From positions 1,612,001 through 1,676,000 of the forward strand of contig NZ_CP021358.1 of the NCBI RefSeq assembly GCF_002157205.1: a DNA stretch of 64,000 nucleotides, in the 5' to 3' direction. The translations under genes were made by a program, and so were the position numbers. Source of the DNA: Kushneria marisflavi (lineage in GTDB: Bacteria > Pseudomonadota > Gammaproteobacteria > Pseudomonadales > Halomonadaceae). The notes under the pieces are model-generated. The model worked only from the letters and a program-made list of their open reading frames with translations, did no database searches and was not told where the DNA came from. Below, one piece after another: positions 1-8,919 of the stretch (positions within the stretch are counted from its first letter, which is position 1; every line of letters begins with the position of its first letter).

Positions 1-911
1 TATCGAGTCCGGAGCTGATACCGCTGTTGACCGGCCGATTACTGTCGGGTCTCTCGGCAGGTATCTTTACCGGCACCGCTACGGTCGCCGTCATCGAGCA
101 GGCACCACCCGAATGGCAAAGGGGAGCGACGTTGACCGCGACCGCCACCAACGTCATGGGGCTGGGGTTGGGACCGCTGGTCGCGGGCGTGCTGGCACAG
201 TATGTGGCCTGGCCACTGCATCTGCCCTACGCCCTGCATATCGTTTTGTGCCTGCTGGCCATGATCGGCGTCTGGCGGGCACCGGAGACGGTCGAGCGCC
301 CCGAGCGGGTCAAGCTTCGCATTCAGCGTCTGGGCGTGCCCGATGAGGTACGCGGGGTCTTCGTGCCGGCCGGCATCGCAGGCTTTGCCGGTACGGCGGT
401 GCTGGGGCTTTTCACCGCCGCGGCGCCCTCCTTCGTGCAAAGGATTCTCGAGATCGACAATCTGGCCATGATCGGCGTGGTGGTCATTACGCTTTTTATC
501 GCCTCGGCGCTGGGTCAGGCGTGCATGCGCTTTATCCCCGAGCGACAGCGCCTGACCAGCGGCTGTCTGATTCTGGCATTGGGCGTGCTGGTGGTGGGTA
601 GCGCCATTGGACTGGCCTCGCTGTGGCTGATGCTACTCGGTGCGGCCATTTCGGGCGCCGGTCAGGGCATTACCCTGCGCGCCGGACTTGGCGAGGTCGT
701 GGGCGCCTCCCCGAAGGATCGCAAAAGCGAGGTCACCTCGACCTACTTCGTGGTGATCTACGTGGCAATCTCACTGCCCGTGGTCGGACTGGGCGTGACG
801 GCGGCCATGACCGGGCTGGTGGCGGCCGGCATTGCCTTCTCGGTGATTGTCGCGGCGCTGGCACTGACGGCCATGGGGCTTTTGATTCGGCGTCAGCGCC
901 GCGAGGCGTAA
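1..911 (+). CDS. MFS transporter, 5'-truncated by window edge
   Basis: The frame is open to the first base of the window, so the true start lies upstream; about 303 codons are present. The protein is almost wholly hydrophobic with roughly eight to nine membrane segments. It begins inside the N-terminal half at GRLLSGLSAGIFTG, a glycine-rich stretch typical of major facilitator helices, and ends in a short basic tail (RRQRREA). This looks like an inner-membrane drug or sugar efflux-type MFS member; the substrate cannot be told. It converges on tctA, with a GC-rich hairpin between the two stops. The family is clear, the subfamily is not. Confidence 0.8.
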   Translation, partial: SSPELIPLLTGRLLSGLSAGIFTGTATVAVIEQAPPEWQRGATLTATATNVMGLGLGPLVAGVLAQYVAWPLHLPYALHIVLCLLAMIGVWRAPETVERPERVKLRIQRLGVPDEVRGVFVPAGIAGFAGTAVLGLFTAAAPSFVQRILEIDNLAMIGVVVITLFIASALGQACMRFIPERQRLTSGCLILALGVLVVGSAIGLASLWLMLLGAAISGAGQGITLRAGLGEVVGASPKDRKSEVTSTYFVVIYVAISLPVVGLGVTAAMTGLVAAGIAFSVIVAALALTAMGLLIRRQRREA

Positions 912-921
912 GGATCACAGT

Positions 922-941
922 CGGCCGGACATCTCCGGCCG
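922..941. terminator. GC-rich hairpin between convergent genes
   Basis: An 8-bp perfect stem (CGGCCGGA / TCCGGCCG) with a CATC loop fills the 38-bp gap between the converging MFS and tctA stops. Neither side has a convincing T-run, so it may act weakly in both directions or only protect 3' ends. Confidence 0.45.
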
Positions 942-949
942 CATGCTTG

Positions 950-2455
950 TCAGGGACTGACGGTACGACGCTTTTTGAGAAGTCGCCTGACCGTCAGAGC
1001 GACCGACAGCACGGCCAGCAGCAACAGCATCGCCGAGATCGGCCGGGTGAAAAACAGCGTCCAGTTTTCATCCGCCATCAGGGCACGGCGCAGGTTGGTT
1101 TCCGCAATGGGCCCCAGTATCACCCCGAGTACCAGCGGGGCCAGTGGATAATCCAGCTTGGCCAGCAGATACCCCACCAATCCGACGCCCACCAGCAGGT
1201 AAAGGTCGGTGATCCGGTTGTTGAGGGCAAGCGCACCTATCGCGCAACAGACCAGTACCACCGGCACGATAATCGATTTGGGAATCTCGGTGATCCGTAT
1301 GAACCAGCGCATGCTGATCAGACAGAACACCAGCACCATCCCGGCGGCCAGAAACATCGCCAGAAACATGCCATATACCAGCTCGGCATTGTCCATGATC
1401 AGCCTGGGGCCCACGCTGACCCCCTGCACCATCAACGCCGCCATCAATACGGCATCAACCGCACTGCCCGGGATACCCAGCGCGATCATCGGTATCAGCC
1501 CGCCACCGGCAGTGGCGGAATTGCCCGACTCGGAGGCGACTACCCCGTCGGCAATGCCGGTGCCGAACAGCTCTGGCGTTTTTGAAGCGCGTTTGGCCTG
1601 ATCATAGGCGATCAGGTTGGCAATGCTGCCGCCCGCGCCGGGGACGGCGCCGATAACGACCCCTACCATGGAGGAACGCAGCAGGTTTCCGGGCCGGCTC
1701 AGCACCTCACGCATGACGCCAAACGGCTGAAAATGCATCTTCCCTCCGACCAGCGCCTGCCCCTGCTTCATCTCTGTCGGGTTTTCGACTTCACTGGCCA
1801 GCTGGCTGACGGCAAAGATACCGATCAACATCACCAGAAATGGAATACCGGCGGCCAGCACATCGATGCCAAAAGTGAAGCGAGGCACGCCCATCATCGG
1901 GTCCTGCCCCACGGTCGCGATGAAAAGCCCCAGCAGACTCATCATCAATCCCTTGAGTACCGACTTGCCGACCAGACTGGCCACCACGGTGACCGCGAAC
2001 AAAATCAGCGAGAAATATTCCCAGGGGCCCAGTTTGACGGCGATCAGGGCCAGCGGTGGCGCAGCAATGATCAGCACCACGGCACTGATCAGCGCGCCAA
2101 AAAAGGACGCCCAGATACCCAGTGCCAGCGCGCGGCCCGGTTCGCCCTTGCGCGCCATGGGATAGGCATCAAAGGTGGTGGCCACCGCCGAAGGCGTGCC
2201 GGGAATGCCCAGCAGTGCCGCACTGATCAGTCCGCCTGACCCGCCACCGACATAGACGGCAAGCATCGTGGCAACGCCCTGCAGCGGCGACATGGTAAAC
2301 GTGACCGGGAGTGCCAGAACGATCGCCATGGTGATCGTGAACCCCGGGATGGCGGCGGCGATCACACCTGCCATGACGCCAATCATCATGCTGACGAGCG
2401 TCGCCAGCGAAAACAGTTGTTCAACGCTGCCAAGCAGCACATCGGTCATCGGCAT
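950..2455 (-). CDS. tctA: TctA-family large membrane subunit of a tripartite tricarboxylate transporter
   Basis: Large permease subunit (501 aa) of a TTT-type, ion-gradient-driven uptake system; it works with the small membrane subunit TctB and the periplasmic binding protein TctC encoded just upstream. The sequence has about 11-12 membrane segments and the family's conserved loop GIPGTPSAVATTFDAYP near residues 83-99, followed by MARKGEPGRAL. A second glycine-rich loop (VPGAGGSIANLIAYDQAKR) mirrors it in the second half. A 96-bp gap separates it from tctB, longer than the tctC-tctB overlap; a GAGAG Shine-Dalgarno precedes the ATG. Substrate is unknown: TTT systems carry citrate, other carboxylates or aromatic acids. 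Confidence 0.93.
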   Translation of the reverse strand: MPMTDVLLGSVEQLFSLATLVSMMIGVMAGVIAAAIPGFTITMAIVLALPVTFTMSPLQGVATMLAVYVGGGSGGLISAALLGIPGTPSAVATTFDAYPMARKGEPGRALALGIWASFFGALISAVVLIIAAPPLALIAVKLGPWEYFSLILFAVTVVASLVGKSVLKGLMMSLLGLFIATVGQDPMMGVPRFTFGIDVLAAGIPFLVMLIGIFAVSQLASEVENPTEMKQGQALVGGKMHFQPFGVMREVLSRPGNLLRSSMVGVVIGAVPGAGGSIANLIAYDQAKRASKTPELFGTGIADGVVASESGNSATAGGGLIPMIALGIPGSAVDAVLMAALMVQGVSVGPRLIMDNAELVYGMFLAMFLAAGMVLVFCLISMRWFIRITEIPKSIIVPVVLVCCAIGALALNNRITDLYLLVGVGLVGYLLAKLDYPLAPLVLGVILGPIAETNLRRALMADENWTLFFTRPISAMLLLLAVLSVALTVRRLLKKRRTVSP

Positions 2456-2551
2456 GGAAGACTCTCTTGCCCCATTGGTGTTGTTGTCACGGGGCCATTG
2501 ATCCTGAAGTAATGGAGGCTTAAGGGCTCAACCCTCAAAAACAGGTTCGAG

Positions 2552-3085
2552 TTACCACAAGCGGCCCTGGGGCAGCGAAATCATGAAGACCTGACCAAAG
2601 AGCGCGTCAAGGCCGGGGCCGAACACCGCCGCGATGACGCAGGCCACCAGCAGTCGGCGGCCGCTTCGAGCCCCCAGAATAATCTGAACGACGAGCAAAA
2701 ACAGCAGCGACGCCAGTGCAAAGCCAAGCCAGGGCATCAGCAACGCATAGCCACAAAAGGCTGCCAGGCTGGCAAAGGCCAGCCGCCGCTGGATGAACCA
2801 GCGCCCGGCCCCCACACTCAACGCAGGGTCAGCATGTCGCAGCGCCATCATGGACTGGCACATGATCGCCAGATTAAAGACCACCAGCGCCCCCAGTATC
2901 AGTCGGGGAAATGAGCCGGCCCCCAGCGGCTCCCACATGGAGGACGGCAGATCACCGGCCTGCATGAACAGACCGATAAACAGTGCTGCAAGCCCTGCGT
3001 TGAAAAGAATATTGGCGATGGCCTTGCCGCGCTCGCTATTGGCCTCTCGCGTCGCGCGAGAGACCTTGTCGGTGACGACACTCAT
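2552..3085 (-). CDS. tctB: TctB-family small membrane subunit of the TTT transporter
   Basis: A 177-aa protein with four predicted membrane helices, the size and topology of TctB, the small integral subunit of tripartite tricarboxylate transporters. TctB sequences are poorly conserved, so the call rests on topology plus its place between tctC and tctA. Its ATG overlaps the tctC stop by four bases (ATGA), so the two are translationally coupled. Confidence 0.85.
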   Translation of the reverse strand: MSVVTDKVSRATREANSERGKAIANILFNAGLAALFIGLFMQAGDLPSSMWEPLGAGSFPRLILGALVVFNLAIMCQSMMALRHADPALSVGAGRWFIQRRLAFASLAAFCGYALLMPWLGFALASLLFLLVVQIILGARSGRRLLVACVIAAVFGPGLDALFGQVFMISLPQGRLW

Positions 3086-4092
3086 CGCGCCAGCCTGCTC
3101 GAAAGGCGCTTGACGGTCGCATCAACCCCGGCCAGATAGTCCGCGTAAGCCTGTGGCCCCATGAACTCGACTTCGGCGCCGGCCTTGTTGATCCGCTCGA
3201 TGAACTCGGGGTCTTCAGACATCTTCTCGAAGCCGCTGGCCAGCGTCTCGACCCTGGCCGGATCGATACCTTTCGGCGCCACGATGCCACGATTGATGCT
3301 CAAATCGAGATTGTCGTAGCCGAGCTCCTTGAAGGTAGGCACCTCCGGGGTCTGTTTGGGGCGCTTCTTGCTGCCAACGGCCAGAAACCGCAGGTCGCCG
3401 TTTTTGACAAACTCAAGGCTTGATGAGATGTCGCCAATCGAGGCATCGATATGCCCGCCGACCAGCGAGCGGATACGTGCGCCGGTGCCCTCAAAGCCGA
3501 CATAGCGGAATTTGGCATCGATGGCATCCTCGATCATGGCGGAGTGCACATGGGGAATCCCGCCAAGTGTGGCGCCCATCCGGATCTCGCCGGGATGGGC
3601 CCTGGCGTATTCAGCGAACTCCTCAAAGGTTGTCCAGTCACTGTCGGCATTGACCACAAGATATTGCGGCGAAGAGGCCAGCGAGGCGATCGGCTGGAAA
3701 TCATCCCAGTTCAGGGGCGTCAGGCCGGTAGCGTTGGACGCCATCAACCCTTCATGGATCTGACCCAGGGTATAGCCATCGGGCGCTTTTCCCGCGAGTT
3801 CCTTGAGGCCAATGGTTCCGCTGACACCGGGCATGTTGATCACCGGCAACGGTTGCCCCAGATATTGCGGGGCATCGTTGGAAATGATGCGCATCAGGGC
3901 ATCGCTACCGCCGCCTGGCGACCAGGGCACGATGAATTCGATGGCGTGATCAGGATAGTCATCGGCCTGGGCCGATTGAGTCGTCGCAACACAGGTGGCA
4001 GCACCCACCGCAAGCGAGGCCACCGCTGCACCGGAAACACACAGACGGCTCAGAGACTTTCGAGTGGTATGGAGTAAGACGTCATAAAACAT
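3082..4092 (-). CDS. tctC: TctC/Bug-family periplasmic substrate-binding protein
   Basis: Extracytoplasmic solute receptor (336 aa) of the TTT system. The N-terminus is a long signal peptide with likely cleavage after AQA (residue 43). The Bug-family ligand loop VPWSPGGGSDALMR follows at residues 55-68. Later stretches (GATLGGIPHVHSAMIEDA, GYDNLDLSINRGIVAPKG) are typical of Bug proteins. AAGGA lies about six bases before the ATG. It is the first gene of tctCBA and sits 145 bp downstream of chr2, behind a hairpin, so tct may have its own promoter. The ligand, probably an organic acid, cannot be read from sequence. Confidence 0.92.
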   Translation of the reverse strand: MFYDVLLHTTRKSLSRLCVSGAAVASLAVGAATCVATTQSAQADDYPDHAIEFIVPWSPGGGSDALMRIISNDAPQYLGQPLPVINMPGVSGTIGLKELAGKAPDGYTLGQIHEGLMASNATGLTPLNWDDFQPIASLASSPQYLVVNADSDWTTFEEFAEYARAHPGEIRMGATLGGIPHVHSAMIEDAIDAKFRYVGFEGTGARIRSLVGGHIDASIGDISSSLEFVKNGDLRFLAVGSKKRPKQTPEVPTFKELGYDNLDLSINRGIVAPKGIDPARVETLASGFEKMSEDPEFIERINKAGAEVEFMGPQAYADYLAGVDATVKRLSSRLAR

Positions 4093-4192
4093 GGGTTGTC
4101 CTTATTGGTCTTGTTGGTTTGACATTGTGTTGATGGCGCTTGTGTTGGCCGTTTTTATTGTTATGGCCGTGTATCGTTGCTTTTTCTGTCGT

Positions 4193-4219
4193 GCTTTTAA
4201 AACGGGGCGGTATCGCCCG
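4193..4219 (-). terminator. Possible terminator after ggt-chr1-chr2
   Basis: On the minus strand a short stem (GGGCG / CGCCC, loop ATAC) is followed by CCGTTTTAAAAG. It lies 20-45 bp after the chr2 stop and could separate ggt-chr1-chr2 from tctCBA. The stem is short, so partial read-through is likely. Confidence 0.4.
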
Positions 4220-4237
4220 GCGCGTTTTCTTCTCCGC

Positions 4238-4768
4238 TCACCCGAGCAACAGACCGCCGTACACCAGCCCGGCGAGGACCGCCCAGACCGGATGAAGCCT
4301 GAGCCACACCAGCATGACGCAGGCGACCACGCCAACAATGGCAGTGTGCATCCAGCCCGCATTGCTGACGCCTTCATCAAGAAACGACCAGGTCAGGTAG
4401 CCCATCAGCACCATGATGACCGGCCTGACCCACTGGCTCATCGACTTGACCTTGATCGAGTCGCGATAGCGATACAGCGTTCCCAGAGCGACCAGCATCA
4501 GGATCAGCGAGGGGGCAACGGTGGCAAGCGTCGCCACCAGCGCTCCGCCGACACCCGCAACTTCATGACCGATATAGCCGGCCATCTTGGTGGCGATGGG
4601 ACTGGGCAGGGTATTGCCCAGGGCCAGCGCTTCTGCAAACTGCTGCGAGGTCAGCCAGCCGTAGCGCCCGACCACCTCGTTTTCGATCAGGGGAATGATC
4701 GCCGGCCCACCGCCGTAGCCGATGATGTTGGGAATGAAAAACGCCAGAAAGAGGTCCAGGTAGATCAT
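4238..4768 (-). CDS. ChrA-family transporter, second half (short-chain CHR)
   Basis: A 176-aa membrane protein equal to one half of a full-length ChrA (CHR superfamily). It carries the halved-ChrA motif YGGGPAIIPLIENEV (residues 18-32) and GNTLPSPIATKMAGYIG (residues 51-67), repeating the motifs of the upstream partner. I chose the ATG at 4768 because it overlaps the stop of chr1 by four bases (ATGA); a longer open frame upstream is arginine-rich and not membrane-like. Paired short CHR proteins are thought to act as a heterodimer. Chromate transport is only the family label; the physiological ion may differ. Confidence 0.88.
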   Translation of the reverse strand: MIYLDLFLAFFIPNIIGYGGGPAIIPLIENEVVGRYGWLTSQQFAEALALGNTLPSPIATKMAGYIGHEVAGVGGALVATLATVAPSLILMLVALGTLYRYRDSIKVKSMSQWVRPVIMVLMGYLTWSFLDEGVSNAGWMHTAIVGVVACVMLVWLRLHPVWAVLAGLVYGGLLLG

Positions 4769-5346
4769 GATCTGGTCTCCGCACGGCGGCGCCTGCGCCC
4801 CTTTTCCGGTCGCAGCAGGGCGGCAATGAGGACCGCGCCAATTACCAGGCCGGGATGAACATCGAGCCCGTAGATCAGGCCGCCGGCCACCGCGCCCATT
4901 ATCAGAGTCGCCAGCCAGCCCAGCACGCTGCGCGATTTCTGGAAAAAGTCCCACGTCAGCTGGGCCATCATCACCATGACGACCGGGATCACCCCTTCGC
5001 TCATGCCCTGAATCCAGCGCTGATCGCGGTAGCGGGTGAACAGTCCCAGAAGCACCATCATGGCCACGATGCAGGGCACGATGACGGCGATCACGGCATT
5101 GATGCAGCCCATCACGCCACCGACCCGGTAGCCGATGGTACCGGCCATTTTGGTGGCAATCGGACCGGGCAGCGTATTGCCGATGGCCAGCACGTCACTA
5201 AATTCGTCATCGCTCATCCACTGATAGCGCGTAACCGCTTCGGCGTGCACCAGCGGAATCATCGACGGGCCACCACCGAACCCGAGCAGGCCGATGCGTA
5301 AAAACGCCATGAACAGATGACGCTGTGTGGTCAGGGTCGAAGACAT
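4765..5346 (-). CDS. ChrA-family transporter, first half (short-chain CHR)
   Basis: A 193-aa inner-membrane protein with FGGGPSMIPLVHAE (residues 23-36) and GNTLPGPIATKMAG (residues 56-69), the signature of the CHR (chromate ion transporter) superfamily in its split two-gene form. It begins three bases after the ggt stop and overlaps chr2 by four bases, so the three genes form one transcription unit. As I recall, the closest well-known arrangement is Bacillus subtilis ywrA/ywrB beside the gamma-glutamyltransferase gene ywrD. That suggests the pair handles a product of the Ggt-like enzyme or an oxyanion related to it; this is inference. Confidence 0.88.
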   Translation of the reverse strand: MSSTLTTQRHLFMAFLRIGLLGFGGGPSMIPLVHAEAVTRYQWMSDDEFSDVLAIGNTLPGPIATKMAGTIGYRVGGVMGCINAVIAVIVPCIVAMMVLLGLFTRYRDQRWIQGMSEGVIPVVMVMMAQLTWDFFQKSRSVLGWLATLIMGAVAGGLIYGLDVHPGLVIGAVLIAALLRPEKGRRRRRAETRS

Positions 5347-5349
5347 GGC

Positions 5350-6981
5350 TCAGAGCACCGCGATACTGGAATCGGTGCGTGGCTCGGTGCCGCCGCAATA
5401 GACGCCGCTTTGCGGGTCACGAAGGATGATCTGGCCACGACCGTAGGCCGTGCTGTCCACCGCCAGGGTCATCTGATGGCCGCGCGCGCCCATCTCGCGG
5501 ATCACATGCATCGGATAGCCGGGCTCAATGCCGATCCTGCGTCCGCCCATCCATTGCCAGCGCGGGGCATCGAGCGCTGCCTGAGGATTGAGACCAAAAT
5601 CGACCAGATTCATGACAATCTGCATGTGTCCCTGGGGCTGCATGAATCCACCCATGACCCCAAAGGGTCCCAGCGCCCTATCACCCTGGGTCAAAAAGCC
5701 CGGGATGATGGTGTGAAAGGTACGCTTGCCGGGTGCCAGCACGTTGATGTGATCGGCTTCCAGGCTAAAACCGTGCCCGCGATTTTGCAGTGAAATACCG
5801 GTCCCCGGCACGACCACGCCAGACCCGAAGCCGTGATAGTTGCTCTGGATATAGGACACCATGTTGCCGTCGCGGTCGGCGGTGGCCAGATAAACGGTGC
5901 CGCCGGCCTGAGGCTCGCCGGGTTCGGGGTCGATGGCGCGCTCACCGATCAGGCGACGGCGGGTATCGGCGTAGGCATCGCTCAATAACGAGGCGACGCT
6001 GGTGCGCATGTGCTCGGCGTGAGTGATGTGATAATGGCCATCGGTATAGGCCAGCTTCATCGCCTCCAGCTGACGATGCAGCAGCTGCGGATCGTCACGC
6101 ACCGTGATGTCGAAGCCTTCCATCATCTGCAGGGCCATCAGGGCCACCATGCCCTGACCGTTGGGCGGAATTTCCCAGACATCCACGCCGCGGTAGTTGA
6201 CCGAGATCGGCTCAACCCACTCGGGCCGGTAATCGGCAAGATCGTCCGCCCGGAGATAGCCGCCCGTTTCACGGGAAAAGGCATCGATGCCCTGAGCCAG
6301 ATCGCCTCGATAAAAGCTTTCGCAGCGACTCTCGGCAAGCGCTTCAAGCGTGGTCGCCAGCGCCTCGTTGCGATACATCTCGCCAGGCTGCGGCGCATGG
6401 CCTTCAGGTGCAAAATTCTCAAGCCAAGGGGCAATGGCCGGGTCATCCGCTCTGGCGCGAAATTCTTTCTCGGCTCTCTGCCAGAGCTGGCTGATGACCG
6501 GCGAGACGGGAAAGCCTTCCCGCGCGATACGAATGGCCGGCGCCAGCAGCGCGGCAAACTCCAGCCGGCCGTATTGCCTTGAAAGTTCTGCCCAGGCCGC
6601 GGGAATACCGGGAACGGTGACCGGCGTCCAGCCGTGCAGGGGCATTTCACCATAACCCGCCGCCCTGACCGCCTCGGGCGTCAAGCGCTTCGGGGCATGC
6701 CCGCTGGCGTTAAGCCCATGAAGCCTGCCTCGCCCCTTCGTGTCTTCCGCCAGCCAGACCAGTGCAAAGGCATCGCCACCGATACCGTTGCCGCTGGGTT
6801 CTACCACCGTTAATACAGCGGCGGTCGCAATGGCGGCATCGATGGCGTTGCCGCCCTGGGCCAGAATATCGCGCCCGGCCTGACTGGCATGGGGTTGAGA
6901 GGCCGCCACCATGCCGTGGCTGGCATAGGTAGCGCTGCGGCGGGAAGGAAAGGGATTGTTGTGATCGAAAGCGAGCGGCAT
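5350..6981 (-). CDS. Gamma-glutamyltransferase family protein (YwrD-like)
   Basis: N-terminal-nucleophile hydrolase of the gamma-glutamyltranspeptidase family (543 aa). These precursors cleave themselves before a threonine; here the site is GGTVYLATADRDG (residues 360-372), with T362 the expected nucleophile. Other family blocks are GGNAIDAAIATAAVLTVVEP near residue 43, GIGGDAF near 66 and the substrate-loop-like SNYHGFGSGVVVPGTG. There is no signal peptide, unlike periplasmic E. coli Ggt, which fits the cytoplasmic YwrD-type branch. It leads the ggt-chr1-chr2 unit and diverges from a GntR regulator. The substrate could be glutathione or another gamma-glutamyl compound. Confidence 0.9.
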   Translation of the reverse strand: MPLAFDHNNPFPSRRSATYASHGMVAASQPHASQAGRDILAQGGNAIDAAIATAAVLTVVEPSGNGIGGDAFALVWLAEDTKGRGRLHGLNASGHAPKRLTPEAVRAAGYGEMPLHGWTPVTVPGIPAAWAELSRQYGRLEFAALLAPAIRIAREGFPVSPVISQLWQRAEKEFRARADDPAIAPWLENFAPEGHAPQPGEMYRNEALATTLEALAESRCESFYRGDLAQGIDAFSRETGGYLRADDLADYRPEWVEPISVNYRGVDVWEIPPNGQGMVALMALQMMEGFDITVRDDPQLLHRQLEAMKLAYTDGHYHITHAEHMRTSVASLLSDAYADTRRRLIGERAIDPEPGEPQAGGTVYLATADRDGNMVSYIQSNYHGFGSGVVVPGTGISLQNRGHGFSLEADHINVLAPGKRTFHTIIPGFLTQGDRALGPFGVMGGFMQPQGHMQIVMNLVDFGLNPQAALDAPRWQWMGGRRIGIEPGYPMHVIREMGARGHQMTLAVDSTAYGRGQIILRDPQSGVYCGGTEPRTDSSIAVL

Positions 6982-7070
6982 GGCGTTCTCTATTTTGTTC
7001 TGCGTCGAATTGTTATTTGGTTCGCTGAAAACCGTAGAGCCTGCGATAAAACGCGCGGATCGTTTATAGT

Positions 7071-7090
7071 GTAAAAAATCGATTTTTTAC
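7071..7090. promoter_or_regulatory. Perfect 20-bp palindrome between ggt and gntR, likely operator
   Basis: GTAAAAAATCGATTTTTTAC is a perfect palindrome, 90 bp from the ggt start and about 100 bp from the regulator start. Outer ATAG and CTAT arms extend the symmetry with one extra base. Placement in the divergent intergenic region next to a dimeric GntR/FCD regulator makes it the best operator candidate. Confidence 0.6.
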
Positions 7091-7191
7091 TATGGCGTCG
7101 TATTCTCCTGCAGGTCAAGCCCCATGTTGGCAGGCGACCCGGGAATCGCGCGGTAGTGAGTTGGCACCCCTGCATAAAAAGGCCCGTCTTT

Positions 7192-7854
7192 ATGAACACC
7201 GAAGCCCCTGCAGCGAGTACGGCGGCAAGCCAGTTGTACGCGGTACTGAAGCGCGACCTGATCGATGGCCGCTTCACCGCGGGACAAAAACTGGCGATCA
7301 CTGCACTGAAGCAGTACTACGGCGTTGGGCTGAGTCCTCTGCGGGAAGTGCTGAATCGTCTGGCCGCCTACGGCCTTCTTGAGCAGGAAAATCAGCGCGG
7401 CTTCCGGGTACCCGCCCTCAAGCGCAGTGAACTCGACGACATCACCGATCTGCGTCAGCGGCTCGAGGGGCAGGCGCTGGCCCAGGCACTTCAGTCAGGC
7501 GGCGATGAATGGGAAGCCGGCCTGCTGGCGGCCTTTCACCGGCTCAAGCGCGCCGATGAAGCGCCGGAGAAACTGGAGCACTGGGAGCAGATGCATCTAC
7601 AGTTTCACCGTCATCTTCTCGAGCCCTGTGGCTCCCCCTGGCTGCTTCGCTTTATTGAACAACTGCATGATCAGTTCGACCGCTATCGCCGCATGGCACC
7701 CGCCAACGACACGGTTCGAGCGACCCTTAACGACCAGCACGCTCAGCTGGTCGATCTGGCCATGACACGCGATGTCTCTGCAGCTCGGGCACTGCTTGAA
7801 GAACACATCCGGCTCTCCTTTGAGGTGGCCCGGGGCGCCTGTCACGGGCGTTGA
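7192..7854 (+). CDS. GntR-family regulator, FadR/FCD subfamily
   Basis: A 220-aa transcriptional regulator. Residues 13-75 form a winged helix-turn-helix (LYAVLKRDLIDGRFTAGQKL, then GLSPLREVLNRLAAYGLL). The rest is an all-helical FCD ligand-binding domain with the metal-ligand pattern WEQMHLQFHRHLL. I chose ATG 7192 because AAAAAGG lies nine bases upstream; a GTG at 7156 is in frame but lacks a good ribosome site. It diverges from ggt-chr1-chr2(-tctCBA) and probably represses that unit through the palindrome at 7071. The FCD ligand is commonly a carboxylic acid, which suits the adjacent TTT uptake genes. Confidence 0.9.
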   Translation: MNTEAPAASTAASQLYAVLKRDLIDGRFTAGQKLAITALKQYYGVGLSPLREVLNRLAAYGLLEQENQRGFRVPALKRSELDDITDLRQRLEGQALAQALQSGGDEWEAGLLAAFHRLKRADEAPEKLEHWEQMHLQFHRHLLEPCGSPWLLRFIEQLHDQFDRYRRMAPANDTVRATLNDQHAQLVDLAMTRDVSAARALLEEHIRLSFEVARGACHGR

Positions 7855-7896
7855 CCCCGCGATGACCTGCCTGGCTGCCAGTAGCAAGGCCCTTCT

Positions 7897-8919
7897 TTAT
7901 GGGGAGACGCTCACCTGGCGAGTGATCAGCGCATTGTCACAGTGGACGCCGCGTGTCAGGCAGAGCAGGTTCTGAAAGGTCACCTGAGCGATTTCGCGCA
8001 GGGCCTCGACCGTGAAAAAGCCCTGATGGCCGGTCACCAGCACGTTGGGGAAGGTCATGAGACGCGAGAACACATCGTCATCGATGATCTCGGAGGAGCG
8101 GTCCCTGAAAAAAAGCCCACTCTCCTGCTCGTAGACATCGATGGCCAGCGCCCCGAGCTGGCGCGACTTGAGCGCCTCGATCACGGCGCAGGTGTCGATC
8201 AGCGCCCCACGGGAGGTATTGATCAGCATCGCGCCGGGCTTCATGCGGGCAAGCGAGGCGTCATTGATCAGGTGATGGGTGGCCTCAAGCAACGGGCAGT
8301 GCAGCGAGACGATGTCAGCGCGGGCCAGCAGGGTATCAAGCGCCACGATCTCGCCGATATCAGCAAAATCTGGTGCGGGAAAGGGGTCACTCCCCAGGAC
8401 CCGACACCCCAGCCCCTTGAAGATACGCGCCGTGGCCAGGCCGATACGGCCGGTGCCGACAATCCCGACCGTCCTGCCATGCAGGGTCACGCCCAGCAGA
8501 CCATCAAGGGCAAAGTTGCCTTCCCGCACCCGGTTGAAGGCGCGATGCGTATGACGATTGAGCGTTATGGCCAGTGCCAGGGCATGCTCGGCCACCGCTT
8601 CGGGTGAGTAGGCCGGTACCCGCGCCACGAAGAACCCGAGGCGCTCGGCGGCGGCCAGATCAATGTTATTGAACCCGGCGCAGCGCAGCACGATGGCCTT
8701 CACCCCCATGCCGGCCAGGGCCTCGAGCACGACCGCATCAAGCACGTCATTGACGAACACGCACACGGCGTCACTACCCTCGGCCAGCGCCGTGGTCTGA
8801 TGGGTTAGCGTCGCCGTTTGATAAACCAGTTCAAAGGCCTCATCGGCAAAGCCCTCGAGACGGGTCTCCTCAAAAAAACGTTCATCGTAGGGCTGGGCAC
8901 TATAGAGGGTGACTTTCAT
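7897..8919 (-). CDS. ldhA: D-lactate dehydrogenase (2-hydroxyacid dehydrogenase family)
   Basis: NAD-dependent D-2-hydroxyacid dehydrogenase (340 aa) that most closely resembles fermentative LdhA, reducing pyruvate to D-lactate in the cytoplasm. Visible motifs are the Rossmann fingerprint GIVGTGRIG (residues 152-160), NTSRGALID with catalytic R237, the acid-bearing DVYEQESGLFF from residue 261, and TGHQGFFT with catalytic H298. The LFFRDRSSEII stretch after the catalytic acid is an LdhA trait. It converges on the gntR gene and diverges from an MFS exporter. A weak FNR-like half match upstream was not convincing. Confidence 0.92.
   Translation of the reverse strand: MKVTLYSAQPYDERFFEETRLEGFADEAFELVYQTATLTHQTTALAEGSDAVCVFVNDVLDAVVLEALAGMGVKAIVLRCAGFNNIDLAAAERLGFFVARVPAYSPEAVAEHALALAITLNRHTHRAFNRVREGNFALDGLLGVTLHGRTVGIVGTGRIGLATARIFKGLGCRVLGSDPFPAPDFADIGEIVALDTLLARADIVSLHCPLLEATHHLINDASLARMKPGAMLINTSRGALIDTCAVIEALKSRQLGALAIDVYEQESGLFFRDRSSEIIDDDVFSRLMTFPNVLVTGHQGFFTVEALREIAQVTFQNLLCLTRGVHCDNALITRQVSVSP

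Noticed and set aside
4238..5346. Genuine chromate-resistance determinant
   Set aside because: The proteins are CHR-family, but no chrB or other metal genes are near; gene context argues for another role.
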